This document shows, in pieces, positions 44,723 to 56,934 of a stretch of 64,000 bases of DNA. The stretch is from Euphorbia lathyris. Taxonomy: Eukaryota > Streptophyta > Magnoliopsida > Malpighiales > Euphorbiaceae. Numbering within the stretch: position 1 is the stretch's first letter; every line of letters starts with the position of its first letter. A program made the position numbers and the translations under genes. Where the stretch lies: assembly GCF_963576675.1 (NCBI RefSeq), contig NC_088915.1, forward strand, positions 83,771,501 to 83,835,500, read 5' to 3'. A model generated the notes under the pieces. The model was given only the letters and a program-made list of their open reading frames with translations. It was not told the origin of the DNA and did no database searches.

Positions 44723-45492
44723 CCGTGAGATATAAATCTGTCACGGGACTCGCTGCCGTCTATTGCACCTTCAGACGATGGTCAGGTTCTGTCATGTTTC
44801 GTCATCACACATGACATTAGCCTGTTTTCTTACTGTCATCTTTCCCTTGTTAGGATGCAGCGTATTTATTACTGCTGTCACCTTTAGTGTCATCACATGA
44901 CATTCTGACAATTAAAACCGTCAGGTTAGCGTGTGGGAAATTTACATATTTAATTTGAGATTACAGTTTGTATAATAAATTCTGCCGTTATAGCCTATTT
45001 AGATGGCACAGGTCTTAATCAACCATGTCAAATGAGTTTTTTCATATGACAAACATTTTTTTAATGTCTTTTTATTGCTGTTTAGATGACATTTTTAAAA
45101 ATTAAAATGTCACTTTATGTCTTCTTCTTCGTTTGAATTTCTGGTTTTTATACCTGAATACAGAAACATTCTAAAATATGAAGATTAAATTCTGTATAAC
45201 AATGGTTTCAATTTTATTGGAGACCAATACTCATAATATGTTTACATTTGTGCCTAACGTCAATCCATATCTTGAATAACCAATACATTTCTGAATTAAA
45301 ACACAAAAATAATAACCAATATCTTCCATAAGTCAATCCATATCTTGGAGTAATAATTAGGCCTATAATCCCAAAGGTCTTGCTATCTGCAAAAGCCAAG
45401 CAGGTCATTAATATTACACACAACCCTAAACTCAGTAGTAATTACGTGACCCTTCCCCTAACACGGCCTTTCACTTACCACAATCATATCAC

Positions 45493-45500
45493 TATAAATA
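45493..45500 (+). promoter_or_regulatory. TATA box of the inner E2-like gene
   Basis: TATAAATA lies about 55 bases before ATG 45553. The homologous outer gene has TATAAATA about 75 bases before its ATG. Confidence 0.6.
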
Positions 45501-45552
45501 TATGCATCATAATTCAGAATCATACCTTCAACAGCCAGAAAACTTACCAACA

Positions 45553-46270
45553 ATGGATCCCCTTGTTGAAACTCCAGGAGAAATAATTGCTGACTTGAAT
45601 AAGTTGTACATGGAGAACCCAGAGTGGCTTCTGGCCATCAATGGTATGTATGTCAATCCATAGTTGTTCTGTAACCCTTCCTGGTTTCTTCTATGTATTT
45701 CTAATGATTCTTCTTGGATGATAACATACAGGTCCTCTCGATGGTAACTTCTTCAAATGGTCGATCAGAATGAAAGGACCCCAATACACCCCATATGAAA
45801 GGGGTGTATTTGAAATCAGAATCAGCTACCATCCGGATTTCCCAAACAGACCTGCAAAAGTAATATTAACTCAGATCAGTAAGATATAATCACCTATATG
45901 AAACATACACTAATACATCTCTCCTCTTATTCTCAGTTTTGGTTCCGGAATAGGATATATCATCCTAACGTGGCTCCTTAGGGGTCGATTCATCTTCCCC
46001 GTATCCTTAATAACCATCGCTTTTCCACTGCCACGGTATAATGCAACCATTTATCTATTTCATTTGATAAACATACAACATCATATTTTTGTTCTAATTA
46101 TTCTATGCATTTTGTAGTGTCTGTGGCACATATATGATCTACTTCTACAGCCCCACAGTGAGGAGCCATTTCTTGGGCAAGAAGCAGTTGCTGAGCAATA
46201 CCGCAGCAACAGGGAAGAGTATGAGGGGATCGCCCAGATATGGACTGAGGAGTATGCAAAGTGTATATGA
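45553..46270 (+). pseudogene. E2 ubiquitin-conjugating-enzyme-like gene, catalytic Cys replaced (inner copy)
   Basis: Four exons with GT...AG introns: 45553-45643, 45732-45859, 45937-46035 and 46118-46270. The spliced frame is 156 codons, the normal size of an E2. It shows the UBC fold in order: the N-terminal helix (MDPLVETPGEIIADLNKLYM), FFKWSIRMKGP, YERGVFEIRISYHPDFPNRP, RNRIYHPNV, then GSIHLPRIL. A catalytic E2 has Cys at the His position in GSICLDIL. The C-terminal helices are EQYRSNREEYEGIAQIWTEE. One TAG at 45979-45981 lies just before the active site; everything else is in frame. E2 proteins take activated ubiquitin as a thioester on that Cys, so this protein could not do so even without the stop. 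It lies just inside the CACTACGCC end, like its homologue at 61614-62448. Confidence 0.78.
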
Positions 46271-46272
46271 GG

Positions 46273-46830
46273 GTGTCCAAATCTTCTAAACTATCTTGGC
46301 TAAGAGAAAGGAGAATCGGAAGGCAATGTGAGCTCCAAATGTGGTTCTCATTCCAATTCCAAATTTGCTTTCTGTAGTCAAAATAATTAAGGAGCTTTGG
46401 ACCTTTAATTCCCCCCCCCCCTCTTTTGTAATATATAACGTAGAGCTTTGTGCTCCTAAACTGACCCTTTTATAATGCTTCTTCCACTTGCTAATGAGGG
46501 TTATGATGCTGTCACCACAAGGGACTCAGTTTGTGCTGAATATGAAGGGTGTTCAAATCTCCTAAGCTGTCTTGACTAAGTGAAAGGAGAATTGAAAGGC
46601 AATGTGATATCCAAATGTGGTTCTCATTCCAATTCCAAATTTCCTTTCACTAGTAAGAACAGTTAAGGAACTTTGGACTGTCAATTACAACCGAAAGGCA
46701 ACACTCATCCCCCCTTTTGTAATATAAAGTAGAGCTTTGCTATTCAGTTTGTATGTATGTGCAAGTAGACTAAACTGACCCTTTTACAATGCTCCTTCCA
46801 CTTGGGTTGTACTCGTGGTACTCTAAACTT
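46273..46830. repeat. two-copy tandem duplication, about 276 bp, 3' of the E2-like gene
   Basis: Text beginning GGGTGTCCAAATCTTCTAAA (46273) repeats as GGGTGTTCAAATCTCCTAAG (about 46549), including CCAAATGTGGTTCTCATTCC in both. A run of about 11 C lies near 46411 in the first copy. Confidence 0.75.
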
Positions 46831-47248
46831 GGTAATGAGGTTTATGATGCTGTCAAAACAAGGGACTCTGTTTGTGCTGAATGCATCATAAACCTATCAC
46901 CATGTTTAATGTTGTTGTTACGATATCAAACCGAGTGGAAAGGAACATAGTAAGAGTATGGCCAATGCACATACATAACCCTTTATGTAGAGCTTGTTAT
47001 TCAGTTCGTATGTATATGTATATTCTATCTAATCAAAATATATCTTATCATTTGCAAGACATATCAGTACATGCAATTAGCCTAAATTTACCCTTTAATA
47101 CATGCTTCATAAACGAATTGCATTCAGAATCCTTACTTATCATTTCAAATAAAAATGAGCCAGTTGAGTTCATAACATTTTCAACTTTAGGACTATGCCT
47201 AACATGCTATAACAAGTAGACAACTTATTCAAGTAGACATGTATATTC
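46831..47248. other. noncoding interior of the inner CACTA element
   Basis: This resembles the text on the far side of the Copia insertion (56762-56950; shared words such as GCAATTAGCCTAAATTTACC). It contains no supported gene. Confidence 0.55.
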
Positions 47249-47253
47249 AAGTG

Positions 47254-49113
47254 TGTTGGGGTTTAGTGTCCTATAGACAATTGTTCTAGGATACAAACTT
47301 AATATAAATGAATTGTTCTTTATATCATTTGTTTTAATGAGATATATGTTTTATAACTATATAAAGGCAATCCCTTTTAAGCACTGAATAAAGTCTAATA
47401 AAAGGAAATCCGTAAGTTTGTTTAAAGTGATTATAAAGTGTTCATACAAGCATGAAGTGAGACAAAACTTTATAATAAACTAGTAAAATTAAAACCACCC
47501 CAAGTCAAGTGATATGTTTAGGATTGATATATCACTGTTGAGACTTGCATGTAACAATGTCTTCTGTCCGACAGAAAGCTGATCTCACAAGCTTCATATA
47601 TACAGATATCTGGACAGTTACATGGATCCGATGAAAAGTAGTTCATTAGGATTGGGGATCCGATTTGAGATAACAGGATGGGTAGATTCATCCTTGTCAC
47701 ATGTTCATCTTATTGGTATTAATAGGTATAACTAATCCTCAGACTCAAAGGAATATTAATTGGTATTCTGGATTACGGAATGTGACGCTTTGACTCTGGT
47801 GTAACACGATCCTTAACAGAGATGACTCTGGGGTGTGAACAGTAGACGTTCGGTATCACAGGAAGTGATTGTAGGATCGTTATATATTGGATTGAGCATT
47901 TATCACTCCCGATAAATGGGAGATACATCCAAGGATCGCTTGTGGAAGACTCGACTCTAAATTCTTGCAAGGTGATAGCTTAAGACTTGAAATACAGATT
48001 TCACTTAACCTATCTATTTGAGTTGACTCGGCCTGTACAAGTAAAACGAACGTCTCGCTATATGTGACTTGACATTATCCATAGTCATAAGATTCAATTC
48101 AAGGATGTAGTTGATAAAGGATCGAATTATACTGTAACTAATACGGAAAGGTTAACGACAGATTCAACATATCTTCTTATGGCTCTGGGGGAATGATTAC
48201 GGACTTGCTAATCACATACTCTGTACATCATTTCGTTATGCAAAGATTAAATATAATTCTTTGAAAATTATTTAATAACGTTGCATACGGCTAGAAGCAA
48301 TAAGAACCTAATGGGTCACACATAAGACTTGGAACCAAAAAGAGAGATAGATGTTAATTAATTGATGGAAGCCCAATTGAGCCCAATAAGGCCCATGGAC
48401 CATAGGGGGTCGAAATTCATGTAGTCAAAATACATGAATAATTAATTTGATTTTATTAATTCTAATTAGATTAGGATTATGAATTAATTTAATTAAGAGA
48501 TAAATAAGTTAGGAGTTTTAATTAGATTATAATACTCCTATTATTATCCAATAAGGTTATTATTATTATCTTTAATATATTAGATATATAATGAGATAAT
48601 AATTAGGAATTCTATTCCGAATTGAATTCCTATTCAGTAACCTAATTCTATCTAACTAGGGATTAGATACAAGAGATTATAAATAAACCCCCCTATGGGA
48701 TTTTCGAAATTCCACTAGCCAAATCACTACTGTGATTTTCGAAATACTCAGTGCAACCGGGAGAGAGAATTTCGACACCCCCAGTTCGAGGACAAGATTT
48801 TCCACGGCTTCCTTCCGATTAATTGATTTCATCTATTTCTTTTATCTTTGATCTTGTGTTGATTAATTAGAGGCAATCTACTTTGGTTGCTATTCAATGG
48901 TTGATTCTAACTTAATCTTCCCGTGTTTTATTTCGTGCTTGGGAACTCGGAGAAGAGTTGTGAGCACTTCATTAACAACGGTAGATTGATCATCAAAAGG
49001 TAATTCTTCTTATCCTTCTTTATATGAAATAATAATTAACGGATCCTATGGTTAATGGAAATAGGTTAAAAAATTTATATTTCCGCTGCTATACCTTAGC
49101 CTAATTTCCAACA
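47254..49113 (+). repeat. 5' LTR of the 9.5-kb Copia element
   Basis: 1860 bp. Frames inside it (for example 47518-47700 and 47773-47970, -) recur at the same place in the 3' LTR and are not genes. Confidence 0.92.
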
Positions 49114-49114
49114 G

Positions 49115-49128
49115 TGGTATCAGAGCCA
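49115..49128 (+). other. initiator-tRNA primer binding site
   Basis: TGGTATCAGAGCCA one base after the LTR. Confidence 0.88.
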
Positions 49129-49439
49129 TCGTTAAATCCGTTATTTCATATATGAAAATTTAGAAGTTTTTCAATAGGATTGAATAAATATTTATAGTTA
49201 GGATTAATTAACAAATTGTTTTGATTAATTGATTCTAAAGATAAATAAGTTTTAATTAATTGTTAATTAAAATAGATTATGCGTATGTTCCTAATTATTT
49301 TGATTGATAATCATCATAACAAAATCTATTAGTTTTATAGTTAGATTGATAAAATCAGTTTTATTAATTCTAAAGATAAAACGAAAATCTATAGTAGTTT
49401 TTCCTATTTTCTGAAAATCGTTTTAAAACCGTTTTAGAA

Positions 49440-49442
<3 letters not shown>

Positions 49443-49499
<57 letters not shown>
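49443..49499. repeat. (TA)n microsatellite, about 28 units
   Basis: An uninterrupted TA dinucleotide run in the retrotransposon leader, directly before a GC-rich block. Confidence 0.95.
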
Positions 49500-49503
<4 letters not shown>

Positions 49504-49524
49504 TTGATATTATAAAAAAAATAT

Positions 49525-49675
49525 ACGATAGCAGCCCGAGTCGCGTCTCGCGGCGCGACTGGCCGCGTGCGGCGCCTGGCCGTCGCTGCCGTAGGGCAGC
49601 TGCGGTTCAGCCGCCCTAGGGCTGCTGCCAATCGGCAGCAGCCCACTCTCGGGCCCGGTCCGAGACCCACTTGCA
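49525..49675 (+). other. GC-rich leader block with a perfect hairpin
   Basis: A sharply GC-rich stretch between the primer site and gag. GGGCTGCTGCC (49619-49629) and its exact reverse complement (49634-49644) enclose AATC; a GCGCGACTGGCCGCG segment and other short inverted words precede it. The position suits an RNA packaging or dimerisation element, but that is inference. Confidence 0.6.
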
Positions 49676-50968
49676 TTTTAAATTGTTTAAAATCGGTTTT
49701 TAAATATATTTAAATATATATGTTTCAGAAATTGATAGTTTTCTGTTTTGATTATCGAATGAAAATTTGTTTTAAAGTTTGTTTTACCAATTTGTAAATC
49801 AAAATGTTAAATGAATTAAAATCAAAATAATTGGGACGTGCATAATCAAAGTTTTGTATAGTTATATTAATCTAGAATTAATATAAAAGATACGAAACTA
49901 TTAGAAGTAAAATTGGATGAAAGTTAATTTGATAAGTTAATGTGATTAACATAAATATTACATAAAATAGTTATGTAATCAATCAATTAAATTTATTTAA
50001 TTGAGTCTATGCATGTTTGGAGTTATGGACATATTTGGACCCTCTTTTAGTCTTTTGGTATTTTTGAAATAGGGCCTGCGAGTCCTGCCTTTCTACTATC
50101 TATTGTAATTTCTCCTCTCATCTGATTCCCTTCAATTCAATTGAAGTTTTCTTTAATAGTATAGAAATTAATATGTAATTTCAAGGCGCCATGGAGAAGA
50201 CGGAGGACCTAAAGAGAAATATGTAATAGTTAGTATTTCCTTAGGTTTGCCCTTTTATTCCGTCTCTGGCTCGACGGAATAATTTAGATGATATGTCCAT
50301 AACGCCAATGTATGTGAATGTATGTGTCTGATGTATGCTAAAGCAAATCAAGACTAAGTTAGATTATGAAACCTAAAATAAAATCCCTCATTAAAAAGTT
50401 AAGTAAATAAGCAAGTTATTAAAATCGGTTGCCCCTCCCTAATATTATAATTCAGCCGGCAGTACTGATGGCCTTTGGGTTGTTGAGTAAACTCAAGCTC
50501 GGGGTCTTACGATAACACCTGAATTATCGAAAATCATTTTTCATGAATATGGGGTAATATTTAAATTAGATTATGATAATTGGATGAGTAAACTCATGTT
50601 GTCATAAACTAATGGGCAATATTGTTGGGATTAATATGAATAGCATATTAGTTACTAATGTGGTTAGTAACCCAATAACCTAGGAATCACATTAAGGATG
50701 TGATTGATTACATGAATCTACCTAATGAATGAGACTGGCTTGTTGAGTAAACTCAAGGCGAAATCTCAGGAGTTAGGATCCTAGCTCACTAAAGGATTTG
50801 TGAAATTCTTCGAATTAATATGGAGGGCTATTAATTTGGTAAAATAGTGGGAGCAATCTAAAATAAACTAAAAGGCCTATAATTTTAGATTGATATACTT
50901 TAAGCAAATGAATGACATACGTTTACTCTTTCTCACTCTCAGGTTTAATTAAACACACTCTTAAAATC
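49676..50968 (+). other. long noncoding leader of the Copia element
   Basis: About 1.3 kb of AT-rich sequence between the GC-rich block and gag, without a supported frame. Words like GTTGAGTAAACTCAAG recur (50470-50760). Confidence 0.6.
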
Positions 50969-53900
50969 ATGACTAAAACCAATCTGCAAAAAATTCTTAC
51001 CGATAACAAATTGAATGGTTCAAACTTCACCGACTGGTTTCGTAACCTCAAAATCGTTTTGAAGTTCGATAAAATAGGGTATGTACTTGATACATCGATA
51101 CCCCCTCTCCCTGCTGATGATGCTCCCATAGAGGAAATTGATGCTTACCAGAAGCACAAGGCTGATGATGATCATGCCGGATGCATCATACTTGCATCGA
51201 TGACACCGGAATTACAAAGGCAACATGAGGAAATGGATGCATATTCCATCATCATGCACCTAAAGGAATTGTTTGGGAAACAGACCAGGTGCGAACGCTA
51301 CGAGATATCCAAGTTGCTATATCGTTGCAGGATGCAAGAGGGCACATCTGTCATGACACATTGTGTCAAGATGATTGGCTACATTACCAAACTTTCTAGT
51401 ATTGGATTTGCGATGGATAACGAATTAAGCATAGACTTAATTCTTCAATCCCTCCTAGAGAGTTATTCACAGTTCATTATGAACTATCAGATGAATGACT
51501 TGCAAACCTCTCTTGAAGAGCTTGCAAATATGCTCAAGTCAGTTGAGCCCAATATGAAGAAAGACAAAGCCATACCGGCTCTTGTCATAGAGGGATCAAA
51601 GAAGAGGAAAGGGAATTCTCCCAATCCTAAACATCCCAAGAAAGGTAAGAAAGTCGTGCCCAACAAAACTAAGGGAAAGGAAGTGAAGAAGCCCAAAGGA
51701 GAGTGCCACTTCTGTGGTAAAGACGGGCATTGGAAGAGGAACTACAAGGAGTACCTAGCCTCCCTCAAGAAGGGAAATGGCGGTGCTTCAGCATCTGGTA
51801 TGTTTTATATTGAAATAAATACAGTTTCGCAGTCTGAATCTTGGGTACTTGATACCGGATGTGGATCTCATATTTGTACAAATATGCAGGAGCTAAAACA
51901 GACTAAGGAACTAAAGAAAGGAAGCATAAACTTGCGAGTGGGAAATGGAGCAAGAGTTGCCGCCCTCGCAATTGGAGATTATGTTTTGAATTTACCCCCC
52001 GGGCTTGTAATAGAATTAAGGAATTGTTTATACATTCCTCAAATGTCTCGCAACATTATTTTTATTAGCCGTCTTGTTGACGACGGTTTTCATATTTCAA
52101 TAAAAGACAAGAGTTGCAATTTTTATAAAGATTCGATCTTTTATTTTTCAGGAATATCACAAAATGGGATTTATGTGTTAGATGACAAAATTCATGTTTT
52201 TGCAATTGATACCAAAAGACATAAGCTAGATAATTCAACTTACTTGTGGCATTGTCGTTTAGGCCATATAAACAAGAGACGCATGTTAAAGCTACATTCA
52301 GATGGGCTTATAGATCCAATCGATCTCGAATCATTGGAAACATGTGAATCATGTTTAAAAGGTAAAATGACAAAGACACCCTTTAGCAATAAAGGTGAGC
52401 GTGTATCAGACACTCTAGGACTCATTCATTCAGATGTATGCGGTCCTATGTCAGTCCAAGCAAGAGGAGGATTCAGATTTTTCATAAGCTTCATAGATGG
52501 CCATACTCGATATGGTTACATCTACTTGATGAAGCACAAATCAGAAGCTCTTGAGAAATTCAAATGCTTCAAGAATGAAGTAGAAAATCAATTAGGAAAG
52601 AAAATAAAGACGCTCGATCTGATCGAGGTGGCGAATATCTTTCAGATGATTTTCTGAATTATCTAACTGAATGTGGGATATGCTCACAATGGACACCTCC
52701 CTATACACCACAACATAATGGTGTATCCGAGAGGAGAAACCGTACCCTACTGGATATGGTACGATCCATGATGAGCATGGCCTTACTTCCAAAGACGTTC
52801 TAGGGCTATGCCTTAGAAACTGCCCTCTTCACCCTAAACTGAGTACCAACTAAATCCGCTAGTTCCACACCATATGAATTGTTCGTTGGTAGGAAACCCG
52901 TGTTTTCATTTATGAGAGTATGGGGTTGTTCAACATTTGTCAAACGCATTGCGTTTGACAAACTAGATTCGAAATCTGATAAATGTTTCTTCATTGGATA
53001 CCCTAAGGAAACTATGGGATATTACTTCTATCATCCAGATGATCAGAAAGTAATAGTATCCAAGCACGTAACCTTCTTAGAGAAAGAGTTTCTCGAAGAA
53101 ACACAAAAGGGAAGCATGATTGAACTTGACGAAGTTCAAAAAGAAGAAACACCGACTGAAACAACAGAGGCGGTTGAGGTACCCGAAGTAGTCCCATTAG
53201 ATGAGACTCCAGTGCCACCTATTCGTAGATCACAAAGAGTTCGTGAACTCCCAGTTAGATATGGTTTTCTAGTGGGAGATGATAATGAGGTTCTCGTGTT
53301 AGACGACGAACTCGAAAACTACGAAGAGGCTCTTACTAGTCCAGATTCTAAAGCATGGCTTGAGGCCATGGATTCTGAAATGGATTCCATGTATACTAAC
53401 CAAGTGTGGACTTTGGTTGATCCACCCGAAGGGATAATACCCATTGGGTGCAGGTGGATCTTCAAAAAGAAGACAGACATGGATGGAAAGGTTAGCACCT
53501 ACAAAGCTAGGTTAGTAGTGAAAGGATATCGTCAGAAGCAAGGAATTGATTATGACGAAACTTTCTCTCCTGTGGCTATGTCCAAATCAATCAGAATCAT
53601 GCTTGCAATTGCTGCTCACTACGATTATGAGATTTGGCAAATGGATGTGAAAACAGCTTTCCTAAATGGAAACCTGCTTGAGGATGTATATATGATGCAG
53701 CCTGAAGGTTTCATATCGAAGGATGCAAATAAAGTTTGCAAACTTCAGAGATCCATTTATGGACTCAAGCAAGCATCAAGAAGCTGGAATAAGCGTTTTG
53801 ACGAAACCATAAAACAATTTGGTTTCGAACAAAATTGCGAAGAAGCTTGCATTTACAAGAAAGCAAGTGGGAGCTCTATAGCATTTCTCATACTATATGT

Positions 53901-54882
53901 GGACGATATATTATTAATGGGAAATGACATTGCTCTACTACAGTCGGTAAAAGTATAGTTATCTGGTAACTTCTCAATGAAAGACCTTGGTGAAGCAGCT
54001 TATATACTTGGTATAAAGATCTACAGAGATAGATCGAGAAGACTGCTTGGTCTTTCACAGGCTACATACATTGAAAAGGTGCTAAATAGGTTTAGCATGC
54101 TTGAATCGAAACGAGGTAACTTACCCATGCTACATGGAGTAAAGTTAAACAATCATCAATGTCCTAAAACCGATGATGACAAAAGACGCATGGATGTAGT
54201 CCCGTACGCCAGCACAATCAGTTCGATTATGTATGCTATGCTATGCACTAGACCTGACGTAGCGTTCGCGTTATCTGTAACGAGTCGTTACCAAGGAAAT
54301 CCGGGAGACGAGCATTAGATTTCCGTCAAGAACATTCTTAAGTACTTGAGAAGAACTAAAGATATGTTCCTAGTGTACGGAGAAGGTGATCTGAAAATAG
54401 AAGGATTTTCATACGCAAGTCATCTCACAGATGAGAATGATTTTAAATCCCAATCAGGATACCTGTTTATCTTGAATGGGGGCGCGGTCAGTTGGAAGAG
54501 TTCTAAGCAGGGAAGCGTAGCTTTCTCTACGACCGAGTCAGAGTATATCGCAGCTGCGGAAGCAGCAAAGGAAGCGGTTTGCATTAGAAAGTTCATTACA
54601 GAACTTGGTGTGGTGCCTGACAATGTAAATCACATTACACTGTATTGTGATAACAATGGAGCCATTGCGCAAACAAAGGAACCACGGTCTCATTATGCGT
54701 CCAAGCATTACCTTAAGCGATACCACATCATAAGAGAGATTGTGGCTAGAGGAGATGTGAGAATAGAAAGAGTGCCTACAGAGGACAACGTTGCAGATCC
54801 GTTGACAAAGCCCTTAACCCATAGAGTACATGATCGTCATCTAACTTCTACTGGGATAAGTTTTAGAAACAATTGGCTTTAG
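50969..54882 (+). pseudogene. Copia gag-pol, one frameshift and three stops
   Basis: I chose ATG 50969 because the Copia gag start (MTKTNLQKILTDNKLNGSNF) begins there. The zinc knuckle is CHFCGKDGHWKRNY; the last ligand Cys is Tyr (codon 51743-51745). Protease: WVLDTGCGSHIC (51840). GAG-pre-integrase: HCRLGHINKRRM with CESCLKG (52250-52360). Integrase: HSDVCGP (52430) and PQHNGVSERRNRT (52710), with a one-base loss near 52615 between them. TAG at 52801-52803. RT: GCRWIFKKKTDMDGK (53449), QMDVKTAFLNGNLLEDVYMM (53639) and YVDDILLMGND (53898). TAG at 53956-53958 and 54316-54318. RNase H: GGAVSWKSSKQGSVAFSTTE (54478) to DNVADPLTKPL (54784). All three stops sit where Trp is usual. Confidence 0.9.
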
Positions 54883-54896
54883 TCCAAGTGGGAGTA

Positions 54897-56756
54897 TGTT
54901 GGGGTTTAGTGTCCTATAGACAATTGTTCTAGGATACAAACTTAATATAAATGAATTGTTCTTTATATCATTTGTTTTAATGAGATATATGTTTTATAAC
55001 TATATAAAGGCAATCCCTTTTAAGCACTAAATAAAGTCTAATAAAAGGAAATCCGTAAGTTTGTTTAAAGTGATTATAAAGTGTTCATACAAGCATGAAG
55101 TGAGACAAAACTTTATAATAAACTAATAAATTTAAAACCACCCCAAGTCAAGTGATATGTTTAGGATTGATATATCACTGTTGAGACTTGCATGTAACAA
55201 TGTCTTCTGTCCGATAGAAAGTTGATCTCACAAGCTTCATATATACAGATATCTGGACAGTTACATGGATCCGATGAAAAGTAGTTCATTAGGATTGGGG
55301 ATCCGATTTGAGATAACAAGATGGGTAGATTCATCCTTGTCACCTGTTCATCTCATTGGTATTAATAGGTATAACTAATCCTCAGACTCAAAGGAATATT
55401 AATTGGTATTCTGGATTACAGAATGTGACGGTTTGACTCTGGTGTAACACGATCCTTAACAGAGATGACTCTGGGGTGTGAATAGTAGACGTTGGGTATC
55501 ACAGGAAGTGATTGCAGGATCGTTATATATTGGATTGAGCATTTATCACTTCCGATAAATGGGAGATACATCCAAGGATCGCTTGTGGAAGACTCGACTC
55601 TAAATCCTTGCAAGGTGATAGCTTAAGACTTGAAATACAGATTTCACTTAACCTATCTATTTGAGTTGACTCGGCCTGTATAAGTAAAACAAACGTCTCG
55701 TTATATGTGACTTGACATTATCCATAGTCATAAGATTCAGTTCAAGGATGTAGTTGATAAAGGATCGAATTATACTGTAACTAATACGGAAAGGTTAACG
55801 ACAGAATCAACATGTCTTCTTATGGCTCTGGGGGAATGATTACGGACTTGCTAATCACATACTCTGTACATCATTCCGTTATGCAAAGATTAAATATAAT
55901 TCTTTGAAAATTATTTAATAATGTTGCATACGGCTAGAAGCAATAAGAACCTAATGGGTCACACATAAGACTTGGAACCTAAAAGAGAGATAGATGTTAA
56001 TTAATTGATGGAAGCCCAATTGAGCCCAATAAGGCCCATGGACCATAGGGGGTCGAAATTCATGTAGTCAAAATACATGAATAATTAATTTGATTTTATT
56101 AATTCTAATTAGATTAGGATTATGAATTAAATTAATTAAGAGATAAATAAGTTAGGAGTTTTAATTAGATTATAATACTCCTATTATTATCCAATAAGAT
56201 TATTATTATTATCTTTAATATATTAGATATATAATGAGATAATAATTAGGAATTCTATTCCGAATTGAATTCCTATTCAGTAACCTAATTCTATCTAACT
56301 AGGGATTAGATACAAGAGATTATAAATAAACCCCCCTATGGGATTTTCGAAATTCCACTAGCCAAATCACTACTGTGATTTTCGAAATACTCAGTGCAAC
56401 CGGGAGAGAGAATTTCGACACCCCCAGTTCGAGGACGAGATTTTCCACGGCTTCCTTCCGATCAATTGATTTCATCTATTTCTTTTATCCTTGATCTTGT
56501 GTTGATTAATTAGAGGCAATCTACTTTGGCTGCTATTCAACGGTTGATTCTAACTTAATTTTCCCGTGTTTTATTTCGTGCTTGGGAACTCGGAGAAGAG
56601 TTGTGGGCACTTCATTAACAACGGTAGATTGATCATCAAAAGGTAATTCTTATTATCCTTCTTTATATGAAATAACGATTAACGGATCCTAGGGTTAATG
56701 GAAATAGGTTAAAAATTTTATATTTCCGCTGCTATACCTTAGCCTAATTTCCAACA
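54897..56756 (+). repeat. 3' LTR of the 9.5-kb Copia element
   Basis: 1860 bp, matching 47254-49113, followed by AAGTG. Confidence 0.92.
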
Positions 56757-56761
56757 AAGTG

Positions 56762-56934
56762 AACATGCTATAACAAGTAGACAACTTATTCGTGCATGTC
56801 TATTCCTTACTTATTCAAGACAACTTATTCCTTACTTATCATCATAGGTCATGTTCAATTTCAAAAAGAGTATGGTGATATCTTATCATTTGCAAGCCAT
56901 ATCAGTACATGCAATTAGCCTAAATTTACCTTTT
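56762..56934. other. inner CACTA interior, next to the Copia insertion
   Basis: It matches, inverted, the outer element near 60000-60180 (AACATGCTATAACAAGTAGA and CAACTTATTC words). Noncoding. Confidence 0.55.

Larger units (their letters stand above)
47254..56756 (+). mobile_element. Copia LTR retrotransposon, 9.5 kb, TSD AAGTG
   Basis: The LTRs are 47254-49113 and 54897-56756, both exactly 1860 bp, TGTTGGGG to CCAACA, with roughly 38 differences by eye (about 2 percent). AAGTG flanks both sides (47249-47253 and 56757-56761). TGGTATCAGAGCCA follows the 5' LTR (initiator-tRNA primer site), and AAGTGGGAGTA precedes the 3' LTR. It is inserted in the inner CACTA element. Gag-pol is nearly full length but has one frameshift and three stops. 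Confidence 0.93.

Noticed and set aside
47518..47970. Two minus-strand frames that recur at 55161-55613
   Set aside because: They are in the two LTRs of the same Copia element, so the repetition is that of the LTR; no domain is visible.
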